DNA from: an uncultured Pseudomonadota bacterium
GTDB taxonomy: Bacteria > Pseudomonadota > Alphaproteobacteria > RF32 > CAG-239
Reading direction: 5' to 3'
Assembly (NCBI GenBank): GCA_949289935.1
Contig: CASEQD010000009.1
Location: forward strand, 1-37,071
Length of the DNA stretch: 37,071 bases
A model generated the notes under the pieces. It was not told where the DNA came from. It saw only the letters and a list, made by a program, of their open reading frames with translations, and searched no databases. How positions within the stretch are numbered: the first letter of the stretch is position 1; every line of letters begins with the position of its first letter. Both the position numbers and the translations under genes were made by a program. Below, in pieces: positions 25,187 through 33,874 of the stretch.

Positions 25187-25316
25187 CTTTTAACTATCTG
25201 ATCTTTTATAAAACCAGTTGCTTAACCATTTTGACTTCATAGGCAATAACATTTATTTGACGATTGTATATATCGTTTATTTTATGTATCTGTTTTAGCA
25301 GTAGTTTTGTTAGTTC

Positions 25317-25342
25317 TTATAATCAGAAGTTAACGATTATAA
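25317..25342. repeat. Inverted repeat upstream of the recombinase remnant
   Basis: TTATAATC (25317-25324) and GATTATAA (25335-25342) form a perfect 8-bp inverted repeat ten bases before the resolvase fragment. It could be an operator, or part of a recombination site of the original element. Confidence 0.45.
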
Positions 25343-25352
25343 GGATTTTTTT

Positions 25353-25505
25353 ATGTATTATGCATATATTCGGGTCAGTACCGACCATCAACATGTTGAA
25401 AATCAAAAGCACGAAATCAACATTTTTGCTCAAAAAAAAGATATTCAAATTAACAAATGGGTAGATGAAACCATTTCTTCCCGCAAACCGTTATACCGCA
25501 GATAA
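25353..25505 (+). pseudogene. Truncated serine recombinase (resolvase N-terminus)
   Basis: The frame encodes MYYAYIRVSTDHQHVENQKH, the N-terminal part of a serine resolvase/invertase with catalytic Ser in YIRVST, and stops after 50 residues. The rest of the catalytic domain and the DNA-binding domain are missing. It is a remnant of a mobile element, consistent with the nearby integrase and other broken genes. Confidence 0.75.
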
Positions 25506-25726
25506 AAGCCCTTTACTGCGTGAGCTTGATATTAAACAGCGGAAAGTCTTGGAACTGTTTGCAGAATTTAAGGAAGTCAACAGTTACAGAAATTTTAGGG
25601 CTTTCAGCACCATCAGCCCGATTTTTGTTGCGTCAGTGGATTGCCGAAGGCTTTTTGCAATATGCTAATGAGTCAAAAAGAGCTAGGACTTATAAACTGG
25701 CTGAAAAGTATGAAATGATTTTTTAG
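25480..25726 (+). pseudogene. Frameshifted winged-helix fragment
   Basis: One frame gives KSPLLRELDIKQRKVLELFAEF and then fails; the adjacent frame continues as EILGLSAPSARFLLRQWIAEG and RTYKLAEKYEMIF up to 25726. Together they read as a winged helix-turn-helix domain such as that at the C-terminus of Fic-family proteins, broken by a frameshift near 25575. The upstream part of the parent gene is absent. Confidence 0.6.
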
Positions 25727-25983
25727 TAAATACTGTTTCCCGTCGTTTTCCTGCGTTTTGAGTGTAGGAATTGATTCTTGACGATATAAACATACCTGCA
25801 TTGGCTGACAAGGAAAACGCACAAATCGCGATTTATATACGACGCGTTGCAAAATAAATGCGATGACATTGATGATGAAGGAAAATTTGTTTTTTTTGTA
25901 TGTCTATTTTAACTTGTAGTAAATAAATTCATTCTATCATGGAGTATATTGAAGGTAGAAATAAAATGGCAAGATGAGGAAGT

Positions 25984-26352
25984 ATGTTAAGTTTTTCAGA
26001 ATTAGCAAAAGAGGCTCATGCTTTACTGAATTCAGAAAGTAAAGAACAGCAGTTATCATTTAAAAAAAGTAAAAATGCAATAAAATAGTTGCTTGTAAGT
26101 TCCGAAATACCTTATAAACAATTAGTTCTCTTAAGATTGGGTATAATAGATAATTTTTATTCTACCAATATAAATAAATCAAATGATGCAATCTTTATTC
26201 TTTCTGATGATATTGTAGACATAGGGGATGATAGAGTTTTAAAAGAAAAATTTATGAATTTTTATAATGATGAAAAATATATAGGCAAAGATATACTTCG
26301 ATTGTTTGATACAAACAGTGGATGGGTTTTTAAGAAAAGTACTCAAAAATAA
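25984..26352 (+). pseudogene. Open frame interrupted by one in-frame TAG
   Basis: ATG at 25984 opens a frame (MLSFSELAKEAHALLNSESK) that meets TAG at 26086-26088 and then continues in the same frame to 26352 (EIPYKQLVLLRLGIIDNFYS to the end GWVFKKSTQK). The continuity suggests a once intact protein of about 121 residues with a nonsense mutation. I do not recognise the family. Decay fits the surrounding remnants; stop-codon read-through is possible but unsupported elsewhere in the window. Confidence 0.55.
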
Positions 26353-26375
26353 AAACTGGAAACAAATCAATTTCA

Positions 26376-28094
26376 TTAATAAGTAAATAAGCCTTCATAT
26401 ACTAATTTTCCGTTTATCTCATCAGCTAAGACTTTGATACTGATTGTTCCATAGTGTTCAGAGAGGGAATTAGAACCCTCCCAGCCACAAAGTCTTTGTA
26501 CGCGGTCAATCGGACAGTTGTTATTGCGTAGAATCGTTCGAACAGTATGGCGGAATGAGTGAAAAACAAGTCCTTTGTCCTTCAAACCGAGAGAATCAAG
26601 GAGCTTCCCAAACCATTTAGACGGTTGAGCAGACAACTCTCCGCGTGTGTTTGGCTCTAAATCCATAAAAATGCGTTTGTTTTTTGTAGGGCTTTGTTTT
26701 TTCATGAAATTTACAAATTCCAAAAATCCTAATTTGATAAGCTCTTGATGAATAGGAATTTTACGTATACCAGCTTTAGTTTTGACGTGTTTACCGTCAT
26801 TTTCGTTGATACTTATAAACTTAATTCCGTCTTCTTCTTGAATATCATCAAATTGGAGCTGACAAATTTCATTAAGTCTGGCTCCTGTATATAAGCCCAA
26901 TAGCCCAATCCAAAAGAAAGAACGTCGTTGTCGGTTATTATCCCAATGTTTGGAATAAAAGTCACTGTGAAAGATTGTTTGTAATTGCTGCACGGTGAAC
27001 GACTGATATTTTGCTGTGGTCTTAGTCGTTTCAAATACCGGAATGTCAATTTCATCAATTGGGTTTTCTTTTATATATTTGCGTTTGTAAGCCCATGCGA
27101 ATAACGTTTTGAGGTTTTGAATATAGTCAGACGCAGTTTTATCGGAGATGCAATTTTCGGGATGCTTTTTCCCATATTCAATAATTTTTTGAATATTGCT
27201 GTAAGCCTCAGTTTTATTGAGTCGCGGAGGGAGAAATTGAACTAAATAAACCAATTCTTGCAAGTCATCAGCCGTAATGTCGCGGATTTTTTTGTTATTC
27301 AACAGCAAGTTAATGGTATCAATACGTTTGTTGATTTTGTCTTTTTGAGCCTCTGAAATGTTGTGTCTGGATGCTTCACCGTTATATACTTTAACAAGCT
27401 CAGATAAAGTTAAATTTGGCTTTTTATAAACTTCGGTTTGCGCTGGTATTTTGATGGAATAAGGAGCAACAGAGCTTGTTTGCTCATAGCTAAACATTTG
27501 AGGCCGTAAATGCGTTGGGCACTTTAATTCGGCTCCTTGCAAATAGTTGATAGCCATTTCAAGGTATTGAATATAAGCCAACATAAATGATTTAAGAAAG
27601 ACTGGTAGACATTCTTTGGTCGGAGTTAACATTTTGTGGCTTGCAATATAAATATCAACCGCATCTTGCACTAAGTGAAAATCATTGTTTCTGTAGGCTA
27701 AAACATATTCATCATGAAGGTTCTTGTAATATTGCAGAGTCGAGAAATCTTTTGAAAGGTCGGGAAGTTCTTTTTCTGTTTTTTCAATGCAAAAGTCTAA
27801 GGCACAATGTTCTATTTGGACATCGTTATAATTCGATGTACCTTGAGGGCGCGGCATACCATTATAATCTAAGGTAAACCGGATATGTGCATTTTTAAAA
27901 ACACTCATTTTCTGCCTTTCAATCAAAAACTGATGATCTAGTTTAGATATTATCATTGCAGACCTGATATTTGCAATCTTTTTATCTTTGGTTCGTAAAG
28001 AAACCCAAATTTGTTTTTTGCGGTATATGGGAATGAGGTCGCAAGGAACATTGACAACAACATAAAAAGAACTCCCGCGATTGTATAAATGCAT
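26376..28094 (-). CDS. Tyrosine recombinase / phage-type integrase
   Basis: This 572-residue integrase has the N-terminal DUF6538-like segment (MHLYNRGSSFYVVVNVP), a core-binding SAM-like domain and a C-terminal catalytic domain. The catalytic signature is visible: Arg in YTGARLNEICQL, Lys in KTKAGIRKIPIH, HSFRHTVRT, and His/Tyr in SLSEHYGT. The start ATG at 28094 has GGAGG seven bases upstream on the minus strand. The gene lies 117 bases from the 3' end of tRNA-Gln and points away from it, the usual arrangement for an element integrated at a tRNA. The neighbouring DNA to its left holds broken genes, so the element may be decaying. Confidence 0.93.
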   Translation of the reverse strand: MHLYNRGSSFYVVVNVPCDLIPIYRKKQIWVSLRTKDKKIANIRSAMIISKLDHQFLIERQKMSVFKNAHIRFTLDYNGMPRPQGTSNYNDVQIEHCALDFCIEKTEKELPDLSKDFSTLQYYKNLHDEYVLAYRNNDFHLVQDAVDIYIASHKMLTPTKECLPVFLKSFMLAYIQYLEMAINYLQGAELKCPTHLRPQMFSYEQTSSVAPYSIKIPAQTEVYKKPNLTLSELVKVYNGEASRHNISEAQKDKINKRIDTINLLLNNKKIRDITADDLQELVYLVQFLPPRLNKTEAYSNIQKIIEYGKKHPENCISDKTASDYIQNLKTLFAWAYKRKYIKENPIDEIDIPVFETTKTTAKYQSFTVQQLQTIFHSDFYSKHWDNNRQRRSFFWIGLLGLYTGARLNEICQLQFDDIQEEDGIKFISINENDGKHVKTKAGIRKIPIHQELIKLGFLEFVNFMKKQSPTKNKRIFMDLEPNTRGELSAQPSKWFGKLLDSLGLKDKGLVFHSFRHTVRTILRNNNCPIDRVQRLCGWEGSNSLSEHYGTISIKVLADEINGKLVYEGLFTY

Positions 28095-28177
28095 GAACAA
28101 GCCTCCGATGATTTAAGGCTAATTCCAATGAGATTTATTAGCAGAAGTTATTAGCAGTTATTGACTTATAAAAAGAA

Positions 28178-28201
28178 AAAGCCCTGTAAAAACAAGGCTT
28201 T
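28178..28201 (-). terminator. Terminator of tRNA-Gln
   Basis: AAAGCC (28178-28183) and TGT pair with ACA and GGCTTT (28196-28201) around an A-rich loop. On the minus strand the stem is followed by TTTTTCTTTT. It lies ten bases after the tRNA 3' end. Confidence 0.75.
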
Positions 28202-28211
28202 AGACTGATAA

Positions 28212-28286
28212 TGGCTGGGGTGGCTGGATTCGAACCAACGAATGTCGGCACCAAAAGCCGATGCCTTACCACTTGGCGACACCCCA
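28212..28286 (-). tRNA. tRNA-Gln (anticodon UUG)
   Basis: Read on the minus strand, the acceptor stem TGGGGTG pairs with CACCCCA, followed by discriminator G and encoded CCA. The T-loop GGTTCGAATC and the anticodon loop TTTTGGT with anticodon TTG are clear. The nearby integrase suggests that this tRNA served as an integration site. Confidence 0.96.
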
Positions 28287-28635
28287 ACAATTTTTTTCGA
28301 CAAGGATTTTTTTTACATTCCCTATCATAACAAACAATACTTATGCTAAAAAAAATATTTTTGCAAGCACTTTTTTTATTTCATAAAAATATTATTCGGA
28401 AATGAACATAAAGCATTAAATACAAGCCTGTTGAAATTTGAATAAAATCTTCAAAAAAACACCTTGAAAAAGAAATAAAAAAAACAGAACAGTCCAAATT
28501 TAACAACCAAGTTTTACTTGGATACAATAACGCAAACACCTTCGGTAAAAATGCCGTAACAATTTTTAATAAAAACAGAAATACCATCTTTAGCCGATAA
28601 AAGCCTTGCAATTTATTTATGTCTTGATGCCGTAG
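28287..28635. other. Intergenic region with no supported gene
   Basis: About 350 AT-rich bases lie between tRNA-Gln and the HAD gene. A minus-strand frame of hydrophobic composition (28381-28611) lacks a ribosome site and is not accepted as a gene. The promoter of tRNA-Gln must lie in the right-hand part, but I see no consensus match that I would defend. Confidence 0.5.
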
Positions 28636-29550
28636 TTAATTAAAACTGCTGACAAACGGCATCCGAACAGCTTCTGCCATAACCTGAATTTTTTTCTTTT
28701 TGGCTTCTTCTTTTGCTTGCAAAATCTCCAAATCACGTTCTTTGGCTAGTTTATCTAGAATTGTTTTAATAACTTTATCAATTTGTTTTCCTTCCCGATA
28801 ATCAGCGGGCAGGGCAAAATTAACCCGTCCGTCTTTCAAAAGTTTCAGAGCTTTGTTTTTAGAAACCGGACTGTGATCTTTGGGATTATAAACGGCAATA
28901 GCGGTTCCATTCCTCTCTTTGGTGAGTTTCATTGAGGGAATATCTGTACTGCCGTCCCCGAAATAAATCATCCGCCGGAACGGAATAGGACGCTTTTCAT
29001 CCGGCATAAACTCATTCACCAGACGGTCTTCCAATTTTCCTAAGCCTTTATTGATTTTGGAAAGATATTGAGTCTTTGTTGAATAATTAATCACCCGAGC
29101 CGGCCACACGGGCGTTCCGTCGGAACCATAGGCAAAAGAGCAGCCGAAAACATTGTTGAAATATTTGTAAATTTTTGTTCCTTCCAAGATTTCTTCATAC
29201 CCGGCAGAAATAATATAATGTTCAATTTTCAGATTGAGCGCCTTGCCATAAGCGGAAATACGGTTGAACCAATCTTCAACCCCGGCAAAATAAACAATGT
29301 TTTTTCCGGCGTTTTTAAACATTTGCCGGGTAAGTTTAATTCCTTTTTCCCGAGCTGTTTTTACGAAAAAATACATTGAACCGGTAACTTGATCGGCACC
29401 GTTGTCGGCAGACCATTTGTTTGCAACCGGCCAAAAATCATGGGGCTTCATCCCCAACTCCGGAATCAGGGCATAATCCTGCATATCGGTTGTACTTAAA
29501 GTTCCGTCAAAGTCATAAATTAAAGCAACTTTTGTCTTTTTCTGTGGCAT
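28636..29550 (-). CDS. HAD-family hydrolase
   Basis: The 304-residue protein has the haloacid dehalogenase phosphatase motifs: nucleophile motif DFDGTLS near residue 14, motif II in YIISAGYEE, and motif IV YFGDGSTDIPSM. The insert between motifs I and II is helical, as in phosphoserine phosphatase-like members. The lysine-rich C-terminus (KEEAKKKKIQVMAEA) is an extension of unclear role. The substrate cannot be told from sequence. It is divergent from glyS. Confidence 0.92.
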   Translation of the reverse strand: MPQKKTKVALIYDFDGTLSTTDMQDYALIPELGMKPHDFWPVANKWSADNGADQVTGSMYFFVKTAREKGIKLTRQMFKNAGKNIVYFAGVEDWFNRISAYGKALNLKIEHYIISAGYEEILEGTKIYKYFNNVFGCSFAYGSDGTPVWPARVINYSTKTQYLSKINKGLGKLEDRLVNEFMPDEKRPIPFRRMIYFGDGSTDIPSMKLTKERNGTAIAVYNPKDHSPVSKNKALKLLKDGRVNFALPADYREGKQIDKVIKTILDKLAKERDLEILQAKEEAKKKKIQVMAEAVRMPFVSSFN

Positions 29551-29646
29551 ATTTTTTTATTATCTCCGCTTGCATTTTCTCAAAAATCATTATAAGAAAG
29601 AAGAAGTTAAAATTTGATTATAATGTTTTGAATGAGGAAAAATAAA

Positions 29647-31014
29647 ATGGTTGCAAAAACAATGGACCAGTTGGTTTCGCTATGCAAACGCCGGGGATTT
29701 ATCTTTCAAAATGCCGATATTTACGGCGGACAGCAGGGCGTGTACGATTACGGTCCGTTGGGCGTGGAGCTGAAAAACAACTTGAAAGCAGCCTGGTGGC
29801 GGTCGATGGTTTATGAAAGAGATGATATTGAAGGGCTTGATGCGGCGATTCTGACCAATCGCAAAGTGTTGCATTATTCCGGACATGAAGATACGTTTTC
29901 CGATCCGATGGTTGATTGTCGCAAATGCAAAGGCCGTTTTCGTGCCGATCATATTTCGGATGGCAAATGCCCCAACTGCGGCTCGGCAGATTTGACGGAT
30001 CCCCGGCCGTTCAACCTGATGTTCAAAACCACGGTCGGTCCGGTCGATAATGCTGAAAATATTGCATACCTGCGCCCGGAAACGGCTCAGGCGATTTTTA
30101 CCCAGTTCAAAAATGTTGTCGATTCGACCTCGCGCAAACTGCCTTTTGGTATTGCCCAAATCGGCAAATCTTTCCGCAATGAAATAACACCGCGCAATTT
30201 TATTTTTCGTGTTCGGGAATTTGAGCAGGCCGAGCTTGAATATTTTGTCAGGCCCGGAACCGATGCCGAATGGCATGAATATTGGAAAAACGAAAGAATC
30301 AAATGGTGGGAAGAGCAGGGGCTGTGTCGCGAACATATGAATATTTATACCACGCCGGAAGAGGATCTGGCTCATTATGCCAAAGCCTGTTATGACATTG
30401 AATATCAGTTTCCTCATGGTATGGAAGAACTGGAAGGCATTGCCAGTCGTACGGATTATGACCTGGGCAATCACACAAAAGGTCAGGATGAATTTTCTCT
30501 GTCGGCTCATGTCCATAAAAATCCGGATTCAACACAGAAACTGGCTGTCTTTGATGATAGTGCCCAAAAATGGGAAGTTCCCTTTGTGATTGAACCGTCT
30601 ATGGGAATTGACCGCGGTGTTCTGGCCGTAATGACCGAAGCCTATGAGGAAGAAGACCTTGGAGGTGGTAACAGCCGTATTGTATTGAAACTCAAAAAAC
30701 ATCTGGCGCCGATAAAAGTTGCTGTTATTCCGTTGAAAAAGAATAACGAACAGATTATGGCCAAATGTCACGAAATCAAACAAAGCCTGTTGAAACTCGG
30801 AATTGGCCGCGTTGCGCTTGAAAACACCGGCAACATCGGCAAAGCCTACCGCCGTCATGATGAAGTGGGAACCCCGCTGTGTGTTACGGTTGATTTTGAA
30901 ACCATAGAAAAAGCGCCGGCTTCGGTAACTGTGCGTGATCGTGATACGATGACCCAGACAAGGGTTAATGTTGACGACCTGCCGGGGTACCTGCGTGAAT
31001 ATTTTCTGAAATAG
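29647..31014 (+). CDS. glyS: Glycyl-tRNA synthetase, homodimeric class II type
   Basis: The enzyme charges tRNA-Gly. This 455-residue protein is the single-chain alpha2 form shared with eukaryotes, archaea and Gram-positives, not the alpha2beta2 GlyQ/GlyS form usual in proteobacteria. It shows [14 protein letters not shown] and [11 protein letters not shown] at the N-terminus, a zinc-type CRKC...CPNC insertion, motif 2 [21 protein letters not shown] split across about 178-197, motif 3 [13 protein letters not shown], and a C-terminal anticodon-binding domain. The start at 29647 is preceded by GAGGA; an ATG at 29632 is less well placed. It is followed by a long inverted repeat. Confidence 0.96.
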   Translation: MVAKTMDQLVSLCKRRGFIFQNADIYGGQQGVYDYGPLGVELKNNLKAAWWRSMVYERDDIEGLDAAILTNRKVLHYSGHEDTFSDPMVDCRKCKGRFRADHISDGKCPNCGSADLTDPRPFNLMFKTTVGPVDNAENIAYLRPETAQAIFTQFKNVVDSTSRKLPFGIAQIGKSFRNEITPRNFIFRVREFEQAELEYFVRPGTDAEWHEYWKNERIKWWEEQGLCREHMNIYTTPEEDLAHYAKACYDIEYQFPHGMEELEGIASRTDYDLGNHTKGQDEFSLSAHVHKNPDSTQKLAVFDDSAQKWEVPFVIEPSMGIDRGVLAVMTEAYEEEDLGGGNSRIVLKLKKHLAPIKVAVIPLKKNNEQIMAKCHEIKQSLLKLGIGRVALENTGNIGKAYRRHDEVGTPLCVTVDFETIEKAPASVTVRDRDTMTQTRVNVDDLPGYLREYFLK

Positions 31015-31022
31015 AACGCAAA

Positions 31023-31088
31023 AAACAGGATATGCACTTTAATATAACGAAACCTGAAAGTTATTTTCTTGAAGTGCATATCCTGTTT
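31023..31088 (+). terminator. Long-stem inverted repeat downstream of glyS
   Basis: A perfect 17-bp stem (31023-31039 with 31072-31088) encloses a 32-base loop and is followed by CTATTTAATTT. It begins nine bases after the glyS stop, where a terminator is expected. The loop has the same size as that of the lexA terminator. Confidence 0.6.
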
Positions 31089-31092
31089 CTAT

Positions 31093-31212
31093 TTAATTTA
31101 TGTTCTTTGTCGAAGCCGGAAAGAAAATGTTAACAAACCCCACCAGCAAAAGCAGACAAAAGAGCAAACCGAAGCTCAAAAAAGAAAAGAGCTGTAAAGC
31201 AATAGTTTCCAT
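31093..31212 (-). CDS. Candidate 39-residue membrane microprotein
   Basis: A minus-strand ATG frame encodes METIALQLFSFLSFGLLFCL followed by LLLVGFVNIFFPASTKNIN. It is one continuous hydrophobic helix with a short polar tail, as in small single-pass membrane proteins. There is no clear Shine-Dalgarno site (the leader is A-rich), as for several other genes here. Composition alone cannot prove that it is translated. Confidence 0.35.
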   Translation of the reverse strand: METIALQLFSFLSFGLLFCLLLLVGFVNIFFPASTKNIN

Positions 31213-31312
31213 AATTTTGTTGTTTTAATAAATTAATAATATCGTTCTAAAAAAATATATAGCATAAAAAACAAAGCCTGTCCATAAAAAATAAAGCATT
31301 TTTCAAAAAATA

Positions 31313-31341
31313 TTGACATCTTAAAAAAAAGCCTGTATATA
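31313..31341 (+). promoter_or_regulatory. Promoter of the ffh-rplS operon
   Basis: A perfect TTGACA (31313-31318), a 17-bp spacer and TATATA (31336-31341) predict transcription from about 31348, giving an untranslated leader of about 124 bases before ffh. Confidence 0.8.
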
Positions 31342-31347
31342 TTCTCC

Positions 31348-31471
31348 AAATATTGAATGTATCCCAGACAGTCAAGCTTTATACACTTCTGCGGGGTGCC
31401 GGCAGTCAGCGAGTTTTCGCCCACTGTCGTACAATGTGTTATGTCGATTGTAGGAAAATGAAAACGAAAAA
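31348..31471 (+). promoter_or_regulatory. Structured 5' leader of ffh with a tiny upstream ORF
   Basis: The leader contains a two-part hairpin: CGGCAGT (31400-31406) with ACTGTCG (31423-31429), and inside it GCGA (31409-31412) with TCGC (31417-31420). A nine-codon frame, MKTKKCLML, starts at 31458 after AGGA and overlaps the ffh start in another frame. Ffh itself has no close ribosome site, so translation could be coupled to this frame. It does not match the SRP RNA signature. Confidence 0.45.
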
Positions 31472-32851
31472 ATGTTTGATGCTTTGACCGATAAATTAGG
31501 CGCTGCTTTTGCAAAAATAACATCACGCGGCGTACTTAATGAAAAAGACATTGACGAGGCAATGCGTGAAATCCGCATCGCTTTGCTGGAAGCCGATGTC
31601 TCGCTGCCGGTCGTCAAACAGTTTATTGCCCGGGTTAAAGAGCAGGCGCTGGGCGAAAAAGTTGTAAAATCGGTTCAGCCGGGGCAAATGGTGGTTAAAA
31701 TTGTTCATGACGAGCTGGTTAAGCTTCTCGGCGATGATAACGCCTCTCTTAAGCTGAATGCCGTTCCGCCGGTTTGCATCTTAATGGTTGGTTTGCAAGG
31801 TTCGGGAAAAACGACGACTTCGGCCAAAATTGCCGCCAGACTCAAAAAACAAAAAAAAGTTTTGCTGGCCTCTTTGGATATTTACCGCCCGGCCGCCCGT
31901 GAGCAATTGGCTCAGCTGGCTGAACAGATAAAAGTGGCGTCATTGCCTGTCGTTTCCGGTGAAAAGCCGGAAACAATTGCCCGTCGCGCTTTGTCGGAAG
32001 GAAAAAAAGGCGGTTATGACGTCGTCATTTTGGATACGGCCGGACGTCTTCACATTGATGATGAACTGATGGCGGAAGTCGTTGCCGTTAAAAAAATTGC
32101 CAATCCGACAGAAACGTTGTTGGTGGCGGATTCGATGATTGGGCAGGATGCCTGCAATGTTGCCCGGGAATTTAATGAAAAAGTCGGACTGACGGGCATT
32201 GTGCTGACCCGTGTCGACGGTTCTTCCCGAGCCGGAGCGGCGCTGTCCATGAAAATGGTTACCGGTGTGCCGATTAAGTTTTTGGGAACTGGTGAAAAAA
32301 TCGATGAATTTGAAGAGTTCCATCCCGATCGTCTGGCCGGGCGTATTTTAGGGCAGGGAGATGTTGTTTCCCTGGTTGAAAAAGCCATTGAAAAAGTAGA
32401 TCGTGATGAAGCTGAAAAAATGGCGCAAAAAATGTTTAAAGGCCGTTTTGATTTGGAAGACATGCTGTCCCAGCTTCGGCAGCTTCAAAAATTGGGAAGT
32501 CTTGGCGGCATTATCGGGATGATGCCGGGCTTGTCAAAATTCAAATCTCAGATAGAACAGGCCGGTATCGGCGATAATCTGATAAAACGGCAGGAAGCAA
32601 TTATTCTTTCCATGACCATACAGGAAAGAAAAAATCCGGATATTATCAAAGCCTCCCGCAAAAAAAGAATTGCTACGGGAGCCGGAGTGGAAGTTCATGA
32701 GGTGAATAAGCTGCTCAAATCTTATGAGCAGATGTCCGTCATGATGAAAAGAATGGGAAAAATGGGCGGAATGAAAGGCCTTGCTTCTCAAATGATGGCT
32801 AAAAATCCGTTTGGCGGAATGCTGCCGGGCGGAAGAAAATTTCCGTTTTAA
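31472..32851 (+). CDS. ffh: Signal recognition particle GTPase Ffh
   Basis: Ffh binds signal sequences and SRP RNA and delivers ribosomes to FtsY at the membrane. The 459-residue protein has the N domain (1-90), the NG GTPase motifs GLQGSGKTTTSAK, DIYRPAAREQL, LDTAGRLH and TRVDGSSRAGAALS, and the methionine-rich M domain (LGGIIGMMPGLSKF, MTIQERKNPDI, MMKRMGKMGGMKG). Length and order are standard. It heads the conserved operon ffh-rpsP-rimM-trmD-rplS, which ties protein targeting to ribosome and tRNA maturation. Confidence 0.98.
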   Translation: MFDALTDKLGAAFAKITSRGVLNEKDIDEAMREIRIALLEADVSLPVVKQFIARVKEQALGEKVVKSVQPGQMVVKIVHDELVKLLGDDNASLKLNAVPPVCILMVGLQGSGKTTTSAKIAARLKKQKKVLLASLDIYRPAAREQLAQLAEQIKVASLPVVSGEKPETIARRALSEGKKGGYDVVILDTAGRLHIDDELMAEVVAVKKIANPTETLLVADSMIGQDACNVAREFNEKVGLTGIVLTRVDGSSRAGAALSMKMVTGVPIKFLGTGEKIDEFEEFHPDRLAGRILGQGDVVSLVEKAIEKVDRDEAEKMAQKMFKGRFDLEDMLSQLRQLQKLGSLGGIIGMMPGLSKFKSQIEQAGIGDNLIKRQEAIILSMTIQERKNPDIIKASRKKRIATGAGVEVHEVNKLLKSYEQMSVMMKRMGKMGGMKGLASQMMAKNPFGGMLPGGRKFPF

Positions 32852-32903
32852 GCCATAAAGCGGAAATATGTTTTTTTTAATTAATAACGAAAGGAAATAA
32901 AAA

Positions 32904-33287
32904 ATGGCAGTTCGTATCAGACTATCCCGCGGCGGTTCTAAAAAACGTCCGTTCTATCGTATTGTGGCGGCAGACCAGAGAGCGCCCCGCGATGGTCGTT
33001 TTATTGAAAAATTGGGTACGTTTAATCCTCTGTTGCCCAAAGATCATGCAGAAAGACTCATTGTCGATGCGGAAAAAGTAAAGTCTTGGATTTCCAAAGG
33101 TGCTCAGCCGACCGAAAGATTGCAAAAACTTTTTTCGACTCTTGGTCTGTGCGCCGCGCCGAAAATTCATGAACAGCCGAAAAAATCAGCTCCTAAAGCC
33201 AAAGCTCAGGAAAGAATGAAGGAAAAGGCAGAAAAAGCTGCCGCCGCGGCTGCTGCTGCCGATTCGGAAGAAACGTCGGCCGAATAA
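32904..33287 (+). CDS. rpsP: 30S ribosomal protein S16
   Basis: S16 is an assembly protein of the small ribosomal subunit. The first 80 residues match the family ([40 protein letters not shown]). The C-terminal 45 residues form an Ala/Lys-rich extension ([21 protein letters not shown] in part), common in alphaproteobacterial S16. A good AAAGGA ribosome site precedes the start, 52 bases after ffh. Confidence 0.97.
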   Translation: MAVRIRLSRGGSKKRPFYRIVAADQRAPRDGRFIEKLGTFNPLLPKDHAERLIVDAEKVKSWISKGAQPTERLQKLFSTLGLCAAPKIHEQPKKSAPKAKAQERMKEKAEKAAAAAAAADSEETSAE

Positions 33288-33328
33288 TCCGCTTCCGGCT
33301 TTTCCAAACAACAAATTAGGGAACTTTA

Positions 33329-33874
33329 ATGTCAGAAACAAAAAAAATCTGCCTGGGTAAAATTGTCGGCGTACATGGCATCAAGGGTGAGGTAAAAGTC
33401 AAAAGCTTCACCGGGGTTGATACCGATCTTGACAAATACGGACCGGTCGAAACCAAAGACGGCGCCAGGCATTTTGAAATTAAAGTTACCGGAAGATCCA
33501 AGGAAGTACTGCGTGTAAAAATAAAAGGAATAGACGATCGCACCACGGCGGAAGGTTTAAAAGGAACGGAATTTTATGTTTCCCGCAATGTTTTGCCTGA
33601 ACCTGAAGATGATGAATACTATCTTGAAGATTTGGTCGGATTGAAAGTCTTGTTGAGGTCGGACAAATCAGAAGCAGGCCGGATTGCCGCGGTCTATAAT
33701 TTTGGAGCCGGAGATGTTCTTGAAATCAGAGACAAAAATACCGGCCGTCTGGAAATGATTCCTTTTAACCGGCAGTATGTTTCCGAAGTAAATATTAACG
33801 ATGGCTTTATTATTGTAGAATCTGTTTTGCTGAACTTTATTGACGAAGGTGAGGCGTCGGAAAATGAGGGTTAA
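33329..33874 (+). CDS. rimM: Ribosome maturation factor RimM
   Basis: RimM assists maturation of the 30S head, binding S19. The 181-residue protein has the N-terminal beta-barrel (CLGKIVGVHGIKGEVKVKSF) and the C-terminal PRC-barrel (DDEYYLEDLVGLKVLL, then FGAGDVLEI and EMIPFNRQYV). AGGGA precedes the start. Its end overlaps the trmD start by 11 bases. Confidence 0.95.
   Translation: MSETKKICLGKIVGVHGIKGEVKVKSFTGVDTDLDKYGPVETKDGARHFEIKVTGRSKEVLRVKIKGIDDRTTAEGLKGTEFYVSRNVLPEPEDDEYYLEDLVGLKVLLRSDKSEAGRIAAVYNFGAGDVLEIRDKNTGRLEMIPFNRQYVSEVNINDGFIIVESVLLNFIDEGEASENEG

Noticed and set aside
28381-28611. Hydrophobic minus-strand frame of 76 codons
   Set aside because: It starts with TTG without a ribosome site, and its composition follows from the AT-rich DNA; not enough evidence for a gene.
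29680-30516. Minus-strand frame of 278 codons opposite glyS
   Set aside because: Antisense of a conserved synthetase with no recognisable domain or ribosome site.
31348-31471. SRP RNA (4.5S) in the ffh leader
   Set aside because: The leader has a nested hairpin but lacks the conserved GGAAG-type tetraloop and symmetric loop of SRP RNA.
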